Translations under genes and position numbers: made by a program
Assembly (NCBI GenBank): GCA_017607445.1
Contig: JAEVHH010000002.1
Span: forward strand, 2,285,501-2,349,500
DNA length: 64,000 bases
Source of the DNA: Histoplasma ohiense
Taxonomy: Eukaryota; Ascomycota; Eurotiomycetes; Onygenales; Ajellomycetaceae
Reading direction: 5' to 3'
In this document: positions 11,856 to 22,173 of the stretch, piece after piece
Layout: the number at the start of each line of letters is the position of its first letter
Numbering within the stretch: position 1 is the first letter of the stretch
The notes under the pieces: model-generated
What the model saw: only the letters and a program-made list of their open reading frames with translations
Databases searched by the model: none
Told to the model about the DNA's origin: nothing

Positions 11856-13693
11856 TTAGCCCGACAGAGGGGGTAGGGCCAATCTCGCCATGTGAAGCTT
11901 AACAGCCTGAGGCTATCGCAATATGCGAAAAATTTGCCTCTATTGCCCTTCGGGATATAAAGAAAGTAAGAAACTGATTTGTTCCGGGTGATCTTCCACA
12001 GCTGACTGTCCTTGCACCTTTGCTTTGATTTCTTTTCGTATTTGGCGATCACGGCGGGGGATCCTGGTTGTTGTTCAATGGAGGAGGGGAGATTCAACTT
12101 TGGTGGTCCTGGACCCGTGACCTGTTCCGCCGTGGACGTTGGAGCTTCCTCCGCCTGCAGCGGGGAGACTAGTAACCAATTATTCGGGTGAGGTTGGTGA
12201 GATGCTCTGGGAGCGGGGAGGAATTGGTGCATGTAGATATTTGTTTGAGATTGGAATTCTGCACGCCATGAAGCTGCCGGACAAGTTGGCATCCGTCATG
12301 GATTCTGGCAGCTGGTGATGTGGGCGGGATCAGCGGAAAGCTTTGGAGATGGATTATGGAGTTAAGCTATCTACGTCAACACTTAGATTTATCTGCTTCT
12401 CTTGGGTATATACTGGCTGTCTGACATCTTACTGGAGTTCTGATTTAATAATCCTAACGAAAGCCTTTATTTAATTCAAAAAGACCTGGAGGTAACCTGC
12501 TCAATATCTATACACATACCCTTTCCGTGCATTTCAGGAAAAAAAATCTCGGATGGTCCAATTATCATGAAAAAGACTAATAAAGGGAAAATAACAGTGG
12601 ATATACTTCAAACGGGTAAAACCGCAAAAACTGCAAATGCCCACCCAATATGATCTCTTCCTAAATGGAAAGAAACAGGCAAAGACAACCGGACAACGAG
12701 CGTTCAAGCAGGAATATATATAAACGTAGATGTTTAGAAAAAATAGCCTCGGAGACAGCATCGTGGGCATTAGGAATGTCTCTAAGAAGCCGCTCGCCCA
12801 TATTCAACTCTATGAGTATTATTTTGGGAAAAAATAAAACAACGAAATGCAATGCCATCTGCTTATTTCTCCAAATCGACACGGTAAATGGACAGACATA
12901 ATTCGCCAGACGGAAAGCAGAAGGATGAGGTGAGAGTGAGTTGAAAAGAAAGGAAGAAATGAGATATCATGGTAAAGACAAAAAATGAAATAAGACGAAA
13001 TACGAAAATAAATAGTACCAACTTGGGAAGATAAAAAAAAGATGCACTGGATCAAAATGAGATGATAATGAAACCCCCCATTAATGAAGAGAAAAAGAAC
13101 AAAAATCATGACAAAGCACATGACAAGGTATTTGGGAACGGCCGAAGAGAGACGGAGTAGATGTTCTGTTGAAAGAACGAGATATGCCACTCGCTGTCCC
13201 GGCGTTTACCAGAAGAAAAAAACCGTTCTTTTCCCGTGCCCAAAAGCGCCCCACTAATACGTATTGCGATCGGTTAGGTTAAGGGGGAAAAAAAAAAGGA
13301 AAAAGAAAAGCGCGAAAAAAGTACAAAGTAAGAAAATATGGAATGTGCTCGGGGGAATTAAAAAAATAAAACCAATCCGAAGGCAAAGATCTAACCAGGG
13401 GCAAGCGTGAATCACGTATCCTTTCTTTTGGGGTAACTGCAAATATGATAAACGAGGAGGAGAAAAAGACACATACAGCCAAGAGTAAAAGATAACAAAA
13501 AGGGGAGGACCGCGGAATGGACTTTTCTTCTTTCAGAAAGCTGTGCGTGCCAGTGTGTGCTGCTCTACGCAAGTGTTGTGTTGTTTCTCGCGTGCGCAGA
13601 TAATAATGATGATGATGATGATGATGATGGGTCAATCGATTGTAGGGAGTCGCAAGTTAAACAACAAAACCAAACGGTCGAGGATGTCGGTAT
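11856..13693. other. Intergenic region with possible 5' exon of the AAA gene
   Basis: About 1.8 kb. On the minus strand 12292-11960 reads as a Pro/Gln-rich frame (PPKLNLPSSIEQQ, then SPAVIAKYEKKSKQ) that may belong to an unmapped first exon or 5' leader of the AAA ATPase gene. The splice phase I could find did not fit cleanly. The rest is A-rich on the plus strand and has a GAT microsatellite at 13604-13629. Nothing else is supported. Confidence 0.4.
13604..13629. repeat. GAT trinucleotide microsatellite
   Basis: Run of GAT units downstream of the mitoferrin stop codon. Read on the minus strand it gives a spurious His8 frame. Confidence 0.85.
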
Positions 13694-15552
13694 TTACGTG
13701 AGCGATTCGGACACGGTTTGTCGCTTGAAGTATGCCTTGGCCATTTCGTATGAAGTCCTGGTTATTTTTAAACTGTTAAAAGATAAATTCGGTAGATAAG
13801 GCATGAGGAAACGGAGACAGAATTGAAAAAAAAAAAAAAAAAAAGATATGTATAAAACAAATCGAGAGCAACATACCAACAGATAGCGGTGCTGGGCATG
13901 GTGGCAATGACTCTTGGGCGTATTCCGCGGATGAATCCAGACCAGCCATACTGGCGTTTGATAATTCCCGCCGCGTTAAACAGGCCGCGAGCAGAACGGG
14001 CCTCAATATCTTCTGCAGTGCCCCGGGTCTGTAGCACTGTCTTGATCACATCAAGCGGGGTGGTAATGGCAGCAGCGACAGCACCAGCCAATCCACCAGC
14101 GATACAGTGGGTGAAGGGATCGTGAGCCTTTGAAGGGTTCATGACTTTCGAGATGGATTCGTAGGCTATGAACTGGGTGGCCGTGAATGGAATCGTCATG
14201 CATAGCGTCGTGGGGTAGGAGACGTAAAATGCTCGAATTCCTTCGCTGCGGTAGACGGTACGCGCGCATTGGATCATGGTCTTATGCGCGGAGCCGTGGA
14301 CTTGCATGCGTTGCTTGATCACTACAAGAGTTTAATGCATCAGCATTGCAAAATTTCAAGATAGGCGGATCTGTTCGTGGCTTGGGGTTTGGCATACCGT
14401 CAAATGGATTCATCAAGGCATCACTCGTAATTGTGGCACAGGCTCCGCTCAATCCTAGAACGTATGTCAGTCACATTTTATAGTCGACCACCACTGCAGA
14501 TTCCCAAGGGCTATATAGTCTGGTTCCCCCAGCGAATTGGAAGAGCTGCTTGTGGGACGGATGCGTACCGGCCGCGAATGGATGATGGCCACTTCCAACA
14601 TTGCCCCCCGCGAGCTCCTTAACCACTTCATATGTTCCAAAGTAAACAGCATGAGCAGGACCTAATTCGAAGAAATTTCCAAATAAGTACCCATTTCTCA
14701 TAGAAAATTGAAATCCACGAAGACGATCCTCGTCGCACGCGCTTTTCATACAGATAATGCAATTGGGGATTTTCCATACCAGCACCCACAATCACACTCG
14801 ACACACCCCTCCATAAAGTCCTCCAGCCCTCAATCCGGGAGATAGTTGTGACAGCGTTGCTAAGGCCCGTATACAGCCCGCCAGCAGATGGATTTAACAC
14901 TTGCATTCGAGTCTAGAACGTTACAGAAAGCAGAAAGCAGTCAGTAAAATTGGTACAATTATACGGTTCTGCACATACCACTCGGGGACAGCAGGAAATG
15001 TAATGATTTTTCAGCTGACATCTAAGAGGTATGTTACAGCACCATGCGAAGAAAAGAAAATCAAGATGGGAACAGGAGTGGGGGAAAAAAGAAAAAGAAA
15101 AGAGCTAGAATAAATGCCTACCTTGAGCAAGTCAACCGGATACATGACAGAGTGTTCCTTTACAATGCAATTGTCAGCTCCGGTGCAATTGGTTGATATC
15201 GTGGAGCAAAGAGTGCACAAAACGTTGTTTTCCGTTCAGGAAACACCTGGTCACCAAGCACATACCGCAATGCCTGCGAAGGCACCAGCCAACATATTAC
15301 GTCCAAGGGAGTATTCTGGCGGGAGGGCTTCATAGCTAGATACACCCAGAGAAAACAAGTTAAATCAGCGACGTTAGCTTTGAAGGGGTAAAACATTTGA
15401 AAGATGGGCCTTCGAAGAAGAAAAAAAGTTTTTTTTTTTTTTTTTTTGGCCGAAAACAAATCGGATTCCTCGTATATTGAGGCGGGATTGGGACAACGAA
15501 GAAAAAGAGCATACTCATATTCTTCAGCCGGAACACTGTCTGGAGATGCCAT
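13694..15552 (-). CDS. mrs4: Mitoferrin-type mitochondrial iron carrier (Mrs3/Mrs4 homologue)
   Basis: Eight exons on the minus strand: 15552-15515, 15335-15266, 15157-15122, 14912-14780, 14661-14569, 14454-14398, 14321-13877 and 13757-13694. Together they give 311 residues, the normal length of a mitochondrial carrier. Three tandem carrier repeats are visible, each with the PxDxxK signature: PVDLLKTRMQ, PFDVIKQRMQ and PLDVIKTVLQ. They are accompanied by GAFAGIAEHS, YFGTYEVVKE, GGLAGAVAAAITTP and the final IRPRVIATMPSTAICWTSYEMAK. The wording places it with Mrs3/Mrs4/mitoferrin, which import Fe2+ across the inner membrane for iron-sulfur and heme synthesis. The start MASPDSVPAEEY was chosen as the only in-frame ATG of exon 1; the frame remains open further 5' without another Met. 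Several exons are tiny (36-70 bases), so automatic gene finders may mis-model this locus. Confidence 0.93.
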
Positions 15553-17238
15553 GAAAGTCGGGTTTGAGCAGCCGGAGCTGCTTGGCTCTACTTGGACCCT
15601 CACGGTGTCTGAAGGGAGGAGAGACGTGGGCGAGGAGAGAGGAGCGGACAGCGGAGGTTTGGATGCGAATGGAGTCGCTTCAGAGGGTAACACGGTGGCG
15701 AAGGAAATGCAGCGGTTGTTATTAGGCCAAATACAGAGGAGGCGACAGGTGCGATCAGCTACTGTATACGGATAACATCAAGGGAAAGTGTGTTTCTTGA
15801 GAGTGGAGAGTCGGGGCATATTATGTACGAGCAGCGGATGTTGAAGAAAAAGTTGAAATTTGGATCTTGTGGCGGAGTGGAGTTTACGGTTTGGAGTTGC
15901 TAGGCTATATTTAATTTTCCTTCAGCTAAAGCTCATGCCCGGGGTTTGCTGCTCCAGGTCTGTCCAACCCCCCGACGCCATTGATACGAGGCCCATCTTT
16001 AGTTGACGCGGGTTTACCCTTTGTATTCTTCGTGCGTTCGAAAAAGTAGAAAATAATTATGGGCTGCCTCTTACCTTTTTGGATAACAGCGCCTTTGCGG
16101 TGTTCATCTCTCTCAGCTCACCCTGCGTCACACATAAACGCTCTCCACAAACATCATCTTGGGCCAGCATGAATAGTTCTTCGTCATTAACCACCATTTA
16201 CAGGCTATCTAGACTCTAGATTCACCCCATTTTTCAGCTCGAAGCGCCCCCAAAAATTCCCATCGTCGTGATATCAGCTACCCGGTTTTGACTAGCATCC
16301 ACCACCCTTACTATCACCAATGATTGTTTGTTACCTCCATCCCTGGAAGGGCAATGAGTGGACACCCGAAGCCTTGCTCCGATTCTCGGGAATTTACTTA
16401 AGTGGATGGCAACCCGCTCCGTTGGCTCATCTCCGTCATTAAACCAGAACAGTTGACACCGCACGCCCTTGAAAGGCAACCTCCCTTGAATCGTGCGTTC
16501 AAAATGGGAAAAAGACAACGGGAGGATTGAAAGAGATGATATGCAGACATAGAAGACAGGTCAGCGATGACGCCCATGGGCTTTGGTTCGTATATATGAA
16601 GTTGCAGTTCGTAAATGCAAATACAACTTGATTCCATACAACAAATTTTCCTCCAATGCTAGAACCAAAACCCCGTTCGCTGCTCGATCTCTATATGCTA
16701 GATTGACTAAAAGTAAAATAATAATGAGCCTCTCATTTTGTACGATAGTAATTTTCGTTGGGGGCTGATTGCGGGCACTTGTTACAAACCTGCGCCATTA
16801 TTGTTGATATTTTGATAAAGAATCCTAGACGGCTGGTGGAAAAAGACAAATTGGCAAAGGAACATCCGTCTTATCAGATCCACCCGCACGCGCCCATACC
16901 TTCCACATTCGGCTAGCTTCGCTGTTCCGCACACCCCGGCATCGGATACTGCACAAATATTGATATTTACAGTGTATGTCTTCGGGCTGAGCTAGTTGGT
17001 TATCCTCAAGGGTCCCCACCAAGCCACTAACTAGTTTATTTGTCAACCCCCCCCACATAATTAGTTGAACTTCCAAGCAAAGGTGACATCCTTCCGGCTC
17101 TGTTGACAATTTTTTATCAGGTTCGCGGACATCATTCCTCCAGTACAGTATACAATACGGACTGTGGAAGAACTTCTCCCAAAGACATGCTTCGCCTAAC
17201 AAAAATTCAAAACATGCATAACCATACCTAGGTGAGAT

Positions 17239-17583
17239 TCAGGCGGCAATCACCAACTCCCAGACCTCTATCGCCGACCTTGAGTGGGTTCCGGGGAATT
17301 TGTCAAGGATGGGAGCATAGCGTGTAAAATCCAGTTTAAACTGTGTTTTCATATAAATGTATTCACACTCGGAGAGTTCTATAGCATTGTAGCTGTCTCC
17401 GATTTCAGAGTCGGTGAAAGTTAAAACTGAGCATTTCTGCGTAGTTGAATTGCAGTTATTGCCGACCCCACCAATCCAAGTACCAAGTGATTGATTTATA
17501 CGTGACGTATCCTCTCTGACGTCGTCCGTCCGTTGCGCTACATACGGTGATATATAATGTACAGTGTATGTCCATGTACCCAT
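17239..17583 (-). CDS. Unrecognised small protein or exon
   Basis: Open frame of 114 residues, starting MGTWTYTVHYISPYVAQR. Its middle has a Gly/Asn/Cys patch (GTWIGGVGNNCNS, then KCSVLTFTDSE) and its end is hydrophobic (AIEVWELVIAA). Composition is more protein-like than its surroundings: balanced, with no simple repeats. Three Cys are present and no signal peptide is visible, so if it is secreted a 5' exon is missing. Just after the stop, an intron-like interval with a gtatgg donor (17226) and a gttag acceptor (about 17186) leads toward the frame at 17202-16825 (CHLCLEVQLIMWGG, KYQYLCSIRCRG). The two may therefore belong to one spliced or broken gene. I cannot assign a family. Confidence 0.25.
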   Translation of the reverse strand: MGTWTYTVHYISPYVAQRTDDVREDTSRINQSLGTWIGGVGNNCNSTTQKCSVLTFTDSEIGDSYNAIELSECEYIYMKTQFKLDFTRYAPILDKFPGTHSRSAIEVWELVIAA

Positions 17584-18669
17584 CTATGGAGGAATTAAAG
17601 TTACCATATCAATCTAATCTTTATCTGATAAGATAACCTTAATCCGTCCCCTCTGCAACCGTGGATCCAACAGACTTGTCTAATATCAATACCGAATGTC
17701 CATATATACTACATGTACTGTTCAAGTCCGGGTAGACGTGCCCAGCGCCAGCACATCTCACGCGCAGTCACTCTGATTTGTCAGACTTTGACAAGTTTGA
17801 AAATGCGAACTATGAAATAAAACATTTCACATCTCAAGATTGAAATTCGTAAAAAAACAAGCCTCACATCATTCGCAGATTCCTCTTAATCACAGCTTGT
17901 ATTAATGCATGATAAGTAGAACTTGGTGGAAGCCCATGACTACACACCGGCTGAGGCTTTAGGAGTGAGCTGACAACGGATTCACTCTCATTTCAAGCCT
18001 CTTCTCTAGTTTGCCCCAAAAATCAATTGAATAAGAAAGGGAATAATAACAGACTTGCTGACAGTAATCTGGGTCTTGTTTGTAGCGATAGTAGTACAAA
18101 AACCTGTGATATTTATAATATTTCTCGTAGGACTAGTTACTAGTTTTCTGATGAGTTAGTGGCTGACGTAGATAGAAGATAGAGATATTGACTCACATAG
18201 TGGCTTCCTTCATTGGCTGTTTCAAGGCAGACACAACACGGTGCTTCCTTTCCTATTCCCCTCCCTTTACTGAAGGCCGTCCTTAGACAGAAAAATTCTA
18301 GTAGTCTTTCCAACCACCTATCAAGTCTCATTCACACAAGACGGGCTTTTGCAGTGACCTAACAGATAACGTTGTTGTCATTACTACAGAGTAGCTATCT
18401 GAGCGAGAGCAACGCAGCCTTGGAATCCCCGTGATAGGGTAGCCGTAGTACCCACTAACACCCCTGCTACAGCACTTGCCAACATGCTCTGCCGCCCGAC
18501 CCCCCCTTGCTCAAATCCTTCAACAAGGTTGTTCCATATGACTTATCATCAAACCAAGCCAAGTTGTATTTGAAAATCCACTTCCCCATGGGCATATCCA
18601 TGTTCTTTGTGGTAGGGACTGCCCCATCTACCACCCATCCTTTCACATAGATCACATACACAGTGTAGA

Positions 18670-18981
18670 TCACTCTTCACACAATTGTATTGATAGGGAT
18701 AGGGTGCCCATCACCCCCCCTACTATCCATATCATGGTCGCTATCGGTATCAAGGCCATCATCGCTTTAGGATTGTTATCGCTTGTAGGATCATCATCAC
18801 TTGTAGGATCGTCCTCCATCAATTCATCCAAACATTCCATCTTGGAATCCATATCGATATCCACACTGCCGTAGCCACTATCATCACTGGTATCACTGAT
18901 ATCATCACCAATATCATCATTGGTGCTGTCATCATTGGCATTGCTGGTAGGCCGCCCAGCAAAGATATCTTCTATGTCCAC
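18670..18981 (-). pseudogene. Asp/Ser-rich frame, probable gene remnant
   Basis: Open frame of 103 residues on the minus strand, dominated by Asp-rich blocks (DDSTNDDIGDDISDTSDDS, DDPTSDDDPTSDN). It ends in a hydrophobic stretch (MMALIPIATMIWIVGG). The DNA is an imperfect ATC/ATCATCA repeat, so much of the frame may be repeat expansion. It could be the acidic tail of a decayed nuclear or transposon protein continuing from the frame at 19092-19559. No function is assigned. Confidence 0.2.
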
Positions 18982-19091
18982 AGAGCATAGGCAGATAGTT
19001 CCTTGGGTGTAATAAAATAAGATCTTGCTTCCTTGTGATTGCGAACCACATGTGGTTATTTATACAGCCACATTTTGTGTTATTTCCAGAA

Positions 19092-19559
19092 TCATTGTAT
19101 ATCGGTGCTGGCATCCTCTTTGGGTCCAAGTTGTCTTCCATCTATGATATCAATTGTATGAGATTGCCTCGCTGCAAGGAGTATCTCTTTCTTCCACACT
19201 GGGTGGTTGACAATACCTGTTAGAACTGCTGCTGGTTGCTGTATATACCCAACCTGATCTCTGAATTCCCCAAGGATTCTCATCAACGTGGAAGTTCTTC
19301 CCTTTTGTTGCAGATACTCTGTCAGATCTGCACTCAGCCCTTCAGTGCTGCTAGTTGAGGACTTCATCCTTCTAGCTCTCATTTGCTCAATCTCAAGCTC
19401 TAGTCTTGCAATCTCTAATCTCATACAAGTCTCTGCACTTGCAGAACCAGTATCTTGTTGGCCACCTCGACCATTCTGACCATTTTGGTCACCCGCATTG
19501 CCTGACATCCTGCCTTCAACCGGGTTTCTTCTACGCGTCGGTGCGTATTCATTCATCAA
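19092..19559 (-). mobile_element. Gag-like or captured coiled-coil frame beside a hairpin
   Basis: Open frame of 155 residues on the minus strand. It begins MMNEYAPTRRRNPVEGRMSG and has a Gly/Gln/Asn-rich segment (GDQNGQNGRGGQQD). A short amphipathic coiled coil follows (RLEIARLELEIEQMRARRM), then a helical region (LTEYLQQKGRTSTLMRILGEF). The order (basic/polar N-terminus, coiled coil, no catalytic motif), the proximity of a 14-bp inverted repeat with TG...CA ends at 19693-19726, and the absence of introns would fit the start of an LTR-element gag region. No protease, reverse transcriptase or integrase follows, and no second LTR was found. It may equally be a lineage-specific hypothetical gene. 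Confidence 0.35.
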
Positions 19560-19692
19560 ACCAGGCAGGCGTTCTACCGGATATCAGATCTAATTATCAC
19601 AAAAGAATGTCTAGGCACGCGTTAACGATAGGTGGAGACATTATTAGCACGTTATTGCAGCGGTTCTTCGTAGCTCTCTAAGGGCCATAAGC

Positions 19693-19726
19693 TGTAGGAG
19701 GATAACAACAACGTTATCCTCCTACA
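19693..19726. repeat. Perfect 14-bp inverted repeat (hairpin), 6-base loop
   Basis: Left arm TGTAGGAGGATAAC (19693-19706), loop AACAAC (19707-19712), right arm GTTATCCTCCTACA (19713-19726). The ends are TG...CA, as in LTR or MITE termini. It lies 261 bases upstream of the ERG26 start. Confidence 0.95.
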
Positions 19727-19987
19727 ACTAGCGTAGGTCAGCTCAGTGACCCGAGGGGTCAGCCGGCGTGTAACCTCCCTGTTGCCAACCAGGCTGACGC
19801 TGACACGATCCTGGCGCCTTTAGCACAAATGCAATATTAATATATTGTTAAAATAACAGGCCATTCGTCCATGGCTGCAAAGTGTACTTGTGCAGCTTCT
19901 CTCTGTCTGTCCTCTTCACTTTCCTAGGTTCCTGGTCTATATTGCAACGACTTTTCGTGTCGCATTTTCCATACTTGAATCTCCCAT

Positions 19988-21055
19988 ATGGACCCCGTGC
20001 TTGTCATTGGTGGCTGCGGTGGCCTCGGCCATCACATCGTGAAGCGACTGCTTGAGAAGAAGACCGCCTCAGATATCACGTCCTTCGACCTGAATATCGA
20101 CCGAAACAACTATCCGGGGGTCAATTACATTCGAGGCAGCATCACTTCTCGGGAAGATGTCCAAAGAGTAATACAGTATGCCAAACCGCGAGTCATCTTT
20201 CATACCGCATCCCCCGTTATGATGGACCAGAAAAACAGCAATGAAATTTTTGAAAAAGTCAATATCGACGGTACTCGTATCCTGCTTGATGCCATCCGTG
20301 ATACGGACCACGTCAAAGCAGTTGTATATACGTCCAGCTCGTCCGTTGTTCACAACAGCTATACAGATATCGTGAACGGAACGGAGGATGCGCCTAAGGT
20401 CTACTGGCCGGAACAGAAGGAATTCTACACTCATACCAAGGCAGTGGCGGAGGATATGGTTCTGGCTGCTAACAGGAAACACGGGTATAAAACCGCAGCA
20501 CTACGTGGCTGTATCTTGTTTGGAGAGGGCGATATCACATCAATACCTAAGATTGTCGAGAACGCGCAACAAGGGCGCGGCAAGCTGCAAGTCGGATATA
20601 ACCAGAACCTCTGCGACTACACCTATCTCGGCAATGCCGCGGACGCCCATATTCTCGCTGCGAAAGCGCTGCTCAGCCCGTCCACGCCGCGAGATGGGCG
20701 AGTTGATGGTGAAGCATTCACCATTACCAATGATGAACCCTGGCCGTTCTGGGACTTCGCTCATGCGGTGTCCGCTGCGGCCGGATATCCTGTCACGAAA
20801 GTGTGGGTTGTTCCGCCTTTTGTCTTCTACGCGATTGCCGTGTTGGTTGAGTGGTCCGTGTGGCTCACCAGCTTCGGGAGACGGCAGTCGAAACTCAATC
20901 GGAAAATGGTGAGATTCTTCACCATGACCCGCACATTTGACATCTCCAAGGCGAAGAAGCGGTTGGGCTACCGGCCGGAGGTCAATATGAAAGACGCAAT
21001 CGATCGATCCGTGGCTGCCTTCTTGGTGAGCTCGGAAAATTCGAAGAAGAAGTGA
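19988..21055 (+). CDS. erg26: Sterol-4-alpha-carboxylate 3-dehydrogenase (decarboxylating)
   Basis: Single exon, 355 residues. Erg26 oxidises and decarboxylates 4-alpha-carboxysterols in the C-4 demethylation complex (with Erg25, Erg27 and Erg28) at the endoplasmic reticulum, on the way to ergosterol. It is an extended short-chain dehydrogenase: the N-terminal Rossmann motif GGCGGLG is at residues 8-14, the acidic residue for NAD binding is in SFDLN, and VVYTSSSSVV carries the catalytic Ser region. The YxxxK pair is in YTHTKAVAE, followed by LRGCILFGEGD. A hydrophobic segment (VVPPFVFYAIAVLVEWSVWL, about 272-291) is the usual membrane association. TFDISKAKKRLGYRPEVNM is the family C-terminal signature, ending in a Lys-rich tail. 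Length is typical. The first Met is the only sensible start. The gene sits directly downstream of the hairpin-bordered accessory stretch. Confidence 0.95.
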   Translation: MDPVLVIGGCGGLGHHIVKRLLEKKTASDITSFDLNIDRNNYPGVNYIRGSITSREDVQRVIQYAKPRVIFHTASPVMMDQKNSNEIFEKVNIDGTRILLDAIRDTDHVKAVVYTSSSSVVHNSYTDIVNGTEDAPKVYWPEQKEFYTHTKAVAEDMVLAANRKHGYKTAALRGCILFGEGDITSIPKIVENAQQGRGKLQVGYNQNLCDYTYLGNAADAHILAAKALLSPSTPRDGRVDGEAFTITNDEPWPFWDFAHAVSAAAGYPVTKVWVVPPFVFYAIAVLVEWSVWLTSFGRRQSKLNRKMVRFFTMTRTFDISKAKKRLGYRPEVNMKDAIDRSVAAFLVSSENSKKK

Positions 21056-22173
21056 ACGAACGCTTTTTCGGCTGAGGCTTACATGCTGGAGGGCTTACTC
21101 TGTACTGATATTTTCTTTTCTACTCTATAAGCTGATACCACATAAGAAAATAAGAATGACCATCCCCGGGGCCGTTGTTTTGCATACTTTTACTTCTTAC
21201 CCATTCTCCCATATCAACCCAGCAAACTAAACTCTCAATCACATACCAGTGACATATTCTACACAGGTTAACTTTGGAGCTGAAACTGGACATGGCGAAC
21301 TTAACCCCTTTTTTTTTGGAAACTTATGGAACTTGTATTGTGCACTATCTCAGGATCGTCTAGAGGAGCGAAGGGCGCTTCATCTAAGGCTTGTATGAAT
21401 GGGGTCATACCTCATTTGGACGAAATCTCACATTTACATGTATTTACACTGCCTGAGGTTCTTCAACTGATATTATTTCCCTATTTAGTTACTGTATTAA
21501 CAAAACAGAAAGAAAGAAAGAGATCAATTCGTGAGAATCACTCTAATCTTCATCTGGCGATATTGCCGTAGATCAAGATATGTGGATATAACGCCACGTT
21601 ACACCTACATATGCACAAGGCGATAGAATATCCACCAAGGCAGAATAATAAAATTGGCAAGGTAAATAGGATGTGACGATAGCGCTAAGATAAAGAATGC
21701 CATGGTTGCGCGTTTAAGCTGTTATCGCATAAATAAATAATGAAACCACGTTGAAATGCCATGCATGAAGATGAAATGAAAGGAGAATTTGCCCATCCCC
21801 AACCCACAGTAAACCCTAACTCTGCGTGTTTTCTAGGATCTGTAATTGCGCTATGCATACGTATGCGTACATCGAAGCATCATCAAAGTATGAAGTCAAA
21901 AGCAAAGAAGAAAAGAAGGAAACAAGGGTCCGTCCATCGAACCACACACCTCAATGATACTTTCTAACTTTCTACCTGCGATATATCAAAGCTAAGCTAG
22001 GAATAAAACATGCGGAAAGAAACGAAAAATGGAGAAAAATGGAAACAAGGGAAGCAACTTAGGAAAATAAAAGAGGGGAAGGGAATAGTTGAAATATTAA
22101 ACTAAATCATGGAAAACCGACCGGGATCTCGAGATTTGGCTTGGCGATATTGATTTGAACGAGTTGTACAAAT
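21056..22173. other. Convergent intergenic region, no gene seen
   Basis: About 1.1 kb between the convergent ERG26 and Ariadne-type E3 stop codons. It is A-rich, without a supported coding region or a notable repeat. Confidence 0.55.

Larger units (their letters stand above)
15553..19692. other. Gene-poor accessory region with decayed frames
   Basis: About 4.1 kb between the mitoferrin and ERG26 genes. No recognised gene is present. Short coding-like frames, all on the minus strand, occur at 16234-16518, 16825-17202, 17239-17583, 18467-18673, 18670-18981 and 19092-19559. Their small size, uneven composition, frequent stops and the adjacent hairpin suggest remnants of mobile or lineage-specific genes. 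A T21-like run lies at 15428-15447. Confidence 0.5.

Noticed and set aside
13279..13635. Frame beginning with eight histidines on the minus strand
   Set aside because: The His run is the GAT microsatellite read on the opposite strand; the rest is hydrophobic noise in a 3' flank.
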